Shown: positions 61,188-64,000 of the stretch, in pieces
Numbering within the stretch: position 1 is the stretch's first letter
Layout: the number at the start of each line of letters is the position of its first letter
Origin: Caproiciproducens sp. CPB-2
Lineage (GTDB): Bacteria > Bacillota > Clostridia > Oscillospirales > Acutalibacteraceae
NCBI RefSeq assembly: GCF_036287215.1
Contig: NZ_CP142860.1
Coordinates: 496,001 to 560,000 of the forward strand
DNA length: 64,000 bases
Direction: 5' to 3'
Notes under the pieces: generated by a model
What the model was told of the DNA's origin: nothing
The model's input: the letters and a program-made list of their open reading frames with translations, nothing else
The model's database searches: none
Position numbers and translations under genes: made by a program

Positions 61188-62545
61188 AAGCACCCAGAAT
61201 CATGATCGCGGCTGCCGGCAGCGGCAGCGGAAAGACCTTGCTGACCTGTTCGCTTTTACAGGCCCTGCTGGACAGCGGGAAAAGGGCGGCCGCGTTTAAA
61301 TGCGGGCCGGACTTTATCGATCCTATGTTCCACCGCAAGGTGCTCGGCGTGCCCTCCAAAAATCTGGATTCCTATTTTACGGATGAAAACACGACGAAAT
61401 TTCTGTTTCTGGAGGATGCCGAAGGGAAGGATCTTTCCGTAATCGAGGGCGTCATGGGGCTTTACGACGGCCTGGGCGGCGTCAAAGAGGAAGCGTCCTC
61501 CTACCATCTGGCAAAGGTCACGAAAACGCCGGTGATTCTGGTAGTGGACGCCCGCGGGATGGGCCGGTCGGTCATCCCGCTGATTGCCGGCTTTTTGCAG
61601 TATGACACCGCGCGCCTGATCCAGGGCGTGATTCTGAACAGAACCGGAAAGATGTTTTATGACGTGATCAAACCGGAAATAGAAGCGGAGACAGGAATTC
61701 CGGTGCTGGGGTATTTTCCCGTTCAGACGGAAATCAGACTGGAAAGCCGCCACCTCGGTCTGCGGCTGCCGGAGGAAATCGGGGGGCTCCGGGAGCAGCT
61801 GAAAAAATCCGCGGAGGTCTTCAGGACTGCCGTTGATCTGGAAAAGCTCATGATGATCGCGTCGCGGGCGGAAGAACTCGAAGCAGCCCCGGTAACGGTT
61901 CCCGCGAAAGCGGACGGCGTGCGGATCGGCGTCGCCATGGATGAAGCGTTCTGCTTTTACTATGAGGACAATCTGCGGCTGCTGCAAAAAGCCGGGGCGG
62001 AGCTAATCCCCTTTTCACCGCTGCGCGAAGAAAAGCTCCCGGCGCGCCTGCACGGGCTGATTCTGGGCGGCGGGTACCCGGAGCTATACGCGGAGGGGCT
62101 TTCCCGAAACGAAGGAATGCGGCAAAGCGTGAAAGAGGCAATCGAAAGCGGGATGCCCTCCATTGCGGAATGCGGAGGTTTTCTGTACCTGCATGAGACG
62201 ATGGAAAATCAGGAGGGGCAGGCCTTCCCGATGGCTGGCGCGGTAAAGGGAAGCTGCCGCTATAGGGGAAAGCTGGTCCGCTTCGGGTATATCGGCGTCC
62301 GCGCGGAAACGGAAACCTTCCTGCCGAAGGGGACGGAAATCCGGGGACACGAGTTCCACTATTTTGACAGCACGGACAACGGAAGCGCCTGTCTGGCGCG
62401 AAAACCGGTGTCGGGGCGGCAGTGGCGCTGTGTCCACGCCGGAAAAAATCACTGGTGGGGCTTTCCGCATCTGTATTATTACGCGAACCCGGCCTACGCG
62501 GACCGTTTTTTAGGGAGGGCTGAAAGCTATGCACAGGGGTCATGA
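61184..62545 (+). CDS. cbiA: Cobyrinate a,c-diamide synthase CbiA
   Basis: 453 residues; glutamine- and ATP-dependent amidation of the a and c side chains of cobyrinate. N-terminal P-loop domain IMIAAAGSGSGKTLLTCSLLQAL and FKCGPDFIDPMFH, C-terminal amidotransferase domain with LILGGGYPELYAEGLSRN and nucleophile region SIAECGGFLYLHE. Overlaps the preceding fusion gene by four bases. Confidence 0.95.
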   Translation: MKAPRIMIAAAGSGSGKTLLTCSLLQALLDSGKRAAAFKCGPDFIDPMFHRKVLGVPSKNLDSYFTDENTTKFLFLEDAEGKDLSVIEGVMGLYDGLGGVKEEASSYHLAKVTKTPVILVVDARGMGRSVIPLIAGFLQYDTARLIQGVILNRTGKMFYDVIKPEIEAETGIPVLGYFPVQTEIRLESRHLGLRLPEEIGGLREQLKKSAEVFRTAVDLEKLMMIASRAEELEAAPVTVPAKADGVRIGVAMDEAFCFYYEDNLRLLQKAGAELIPFSPLREEKLPARLHGLILGGGYPELYAEGLSRNEGMRQSVKEAIESGMPSIAECGGFLYLHETMENQEGQAFPMAGAVKGSCRYRGKLVRFGYIGVRAETETFLPKGTEIRGHEFHYFDSTDNGSACLARKPVSGRQWRCVHAGKNHWWGFPHLYYYANPAYADRFLGRAESYAQGS

Positions 62546-63320
62546 GATATCCGCCGATACCTATTCATATCTTTCCGCTTTAAGGGAGTGGAATACGACC
62601 TATAAGGTCGCTTTCTCGGTGGGGGCGCTGGTGACGGTCGTCGCCGCCGATTCCGTCGGGGTTTCCGTCGTGACCCTCCTTTTTATGCTGTTCCTCAGCG
62701 TGGGGGTGGGGAAAATCCCTGTAGGAGACTATTTCCGCCTGATGAAAATCCCTTTGGCCTTTATTCTGCTGGGGGGCGCGGCGATTACGGCCCAGTTCGG
62801 CAGCGGCGCGGACAGCCTCTTTCGCACCCGGTTTTTTCTGACGAATCTGTACGTGACCCAAAGCAGCCTGACACTGGGGATACATGTGACCCTCAAAGCG
62901 TTCTCGGCGGTCAGCGCGCTGTACCTGATGACGCTTTCCACCCCGATGGGGGAAATCATTTCCGTTTTCAGAAAAATCCGTGTGCCGGTTCTGATTCTGG
63001 AACTGATGCACCTGATTTACCGGTATATCTTCATTTTGTCGGAAACCAATCAGCGGCAGAAGGACGCCGCGGGGTCAAGGCTGGGGTACTGCGACCTGAA
63101 AACCTCCCTGCGCACCTTCAGCGGGGAGCTGGCGAATCTTTTGATCCTGTCCATGAAGAAGGCGGAAACGTATTACGACGCGATGGAAGCGCGGGGCTAT
63201 GAGGGAAACGCCCTGTTCTGGGAGGAAAAAAGGCCGCTGACGGCGGGGCAGCTACGATACGCCGGCCTGTATCTCGCGCTGCTTTTGGGAACCTTTTGTT
63301 TGATAGGGAGGAGGGGCTGA
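62529..63320 (+). CDS. cbiQ: Cobalt ECF transporter T component CbiQ
   Basis: 263-residue transmembrane coupling protein of a cobalt energy-coupling-factor importer, with about five or six hydrophobic segments. The T-component signature appears near LMKKAETYYDAMEARGYEG (Ala-Arg-Gly). It begins inside cbiA with GGAGGGCTG upstream. Substrate-binding subunits cbiM and cbiN are not in the window and may follow. Confidence 0.93.
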   Translation: MHRGHEISADTYSYLSALREWNTTYKVAFSVGALVTVVAADSVGVSVVTLLFMLFLSVGVGKIPVGDYFRLMKIPLAFILLGGAAITAQFGSGADSLFRTRFFLTNLYVTQSSLTLGIHVTLKAFSAVSALYLMTLSTPMGEIISVFRKIRVPVLILELMHLIYRYIFILSETNQRQKDAAGSRLGYCDLKTSLRTFSGELANLLILSMKKAETYYDAMEARGYEGNALFWEEKRPLTAGQLRYAGLYLALLLGTFCLIGRRG

Positions 63321-64000
63321 ATGAAAGAAAAAATTCTGGAGGCGGACCATCTTTCGTTTGCCTATGACAGGGACTGCGATGCGCTGAAGGACATCTGCCT
63401 TGCGATCTATCAGCGGGAAAAAATCGCCGTCCTTGGGGCAAACGGGGCCGGAAAAACCACTTTTTTTCTGAATCTGAACGGTGTGAGGGAGCCCACGGGC
63501 GGGGAAATCCGCTACCGCGGGGAAACGATCGGCAGGAAAAACATCAACCGGCTGCGGCGGAATGTGGGAATCGTCTTTCAGGACGCGGACAGTCAGATCA
63601 TCGCTTCCACGGTAAAGGCGGAGGTAGCCTTCGGGCCGCTGAATATGAAGCTTCCCCGGGAAGAGGTGGAGGAAAGGACCCTTCGCGCCGTCCGGGAAAT
63701 GAAGCTGGAGGATCACCTCCTGCGGCCGCCCCATTCCCTGAGCGGCGGGGAAAAGAAAAGGGTCAGCATCGCGGACATCCTGGCCATGGATTCCGAAGTC
63801 ATGATTTTTGACGAGCCGACCGCTTCCCTGGACCCGGTCAACGCGCAGGTGCTGGAAGAGGTTCTGGATCAGATCGGACAAAAGGGAAAAACCGTCCTGC
63901 TTTCCACGCACGACGTGGATTTTGCCTATCGCTTTGCGCAGCGGGTCCTGGTTTTCTGCGGCGGGGAGCTGATCGGCGACGGAACCGCGGAAGAAATCTT
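63321..64000 (+). CDS. cbiO: Cobalt ECF transporter ATPase CbiO, cut by window edge
   Basis: The first 226 or so residues of an ECF-type ATPase. Walker A LGANGAGKTTFF, Q-loop VGIVFQDADSQI, signature LSGGEKKRVSIA, Walker B VMIFDEPTASLDP and the switch His (LLSTHDVDFAY) are present. AGGAGGGG precedes ATG 63321, directly after the cbiQ stop. The frame is still open at base 64000. Confidence 0.94.
   Translation, partial: MKEKILEADHLSFAYDRDCDALKDICLAIYQREKIAVLGANGAGKTTFFLNLNGVREPTGGEIRYRGETIGRKNINRLRRNVGIVFQDADSQIIASTVKAEVAFGPLNMKLPREEVEERTLRAVREMKLEDHLLRPPHSLSGGEKKRVSIADILAMDSEVMIFDEPTASLDPVNAQVLEEVLDQIGQKGKTVLLSTHDVDFAYRFAQRVLVFCGGELIGDGTAEEI

Noticed and set aside
1..64000. CRISPR arrays, insertion sequences, prophage, tRNA or rRNA genes
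   Set aside because: No regularly spaced repeats, transposase or phage genes, or recognisable tRNA/rRNA sequence were seen on reading the window; short tRNAs could be missed without a covariance search.

Overview
The window looks like a chromosomal segment of an anaerobic Firmicute, most likely of class Clostridia (possibly an Oscillospiraceae-type organism; the family is a guess from gene content and base composition). Support comes from strong GGAGG ribosome binding sites, a tryptophan T-box, a LevR/sigma-54 PTS system, a GrdB-related protein, a CBO0543-family membrane protein, an AdoCbl riboswitch, and an oxygen-independent (cbi-type) cobalamin pathway. No tRNA, rRNA, CRISPR array, insertion sequence or phage gene was seen. 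Almost all the sequence is coding, in well-formed operons with 4-bp overlaps.

Layout. 1-5866: end of a sugar ABC permease, then araR and araB-araA-araD with an AraR operator and a perfect-palindrome terminator. 6099-6953: an orphan CBO0543 membrane protein. 7100-11180: sulfate ABC transporter (sbp, cysT, cysW, cysA) behind a putative leader peptide with tandem cysteines; cysT has an apparent frameshift in a T6 run. 11413-12447: a LacI-family regulator on the minus strand. 12675-19866: a sulfate-assimilation operon (aprA, aprB, cysD, cysN, siroheme sulfite reductase, tusA-like, thiS-like, thiF-like, JAMM protease). It suggests reduced sulfur is carried as a protein thiocarboxylate. The sbp, lacI and aprA promoters share an inverted-repeat motif.

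19945-26505 (minus strand): an MGMT-family protein, rpoN, ptsI, ptsH and a LevR-type activator. A consensus sigma-54 promoter precedes ptsH-ptsI-rpoN, so sigma-54 may control its own gene. 26702-31821: a divergent sigma-54-dependent PTS operon (IIA, orphan GrdB N-terminal domain, IIB, IIC, DUF871/MupG-like protein, threonine ammonia-lyase). 32001-35247: a zinc-phospholipase-C-family protein, a GT4 glycosyltransferase and UDP-glucose 6-dehydrogenase. 35349-40577: a TetR regulator with a long palindromic operator, then a MacB/FtsX/HlyD-type exporter.

40614-47459: T-box-controlled trpEGDCFBA. 47532-64000: AdoCbl riboswitch followed by a continuous cobalamin operon (cobQ, cobT, cobU, cobS, a second CobU-like gene, cobC, cbiB, cobD, cbiC, cbiD, cbiF, cbiG, cbiH, a cbiJ-cbiE-cbiT fusion, cbiA, cbiQ, cbiO). 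The operon runs off the right edge. cbiL, a cobaltochelatase and cbiMN are not in the window.

Functional links: siroheme sulfite reductase and cobalamin synthesis both use uroporphyrinogen-derived tetrapyrroles. The PTS operon and the general PTS enzymes share sigma-54 control. The most interesting regions are the sulfur cluster with its leader peptide and shared operator, and the sigma-54/PTS locus with its apparent positive feedback.
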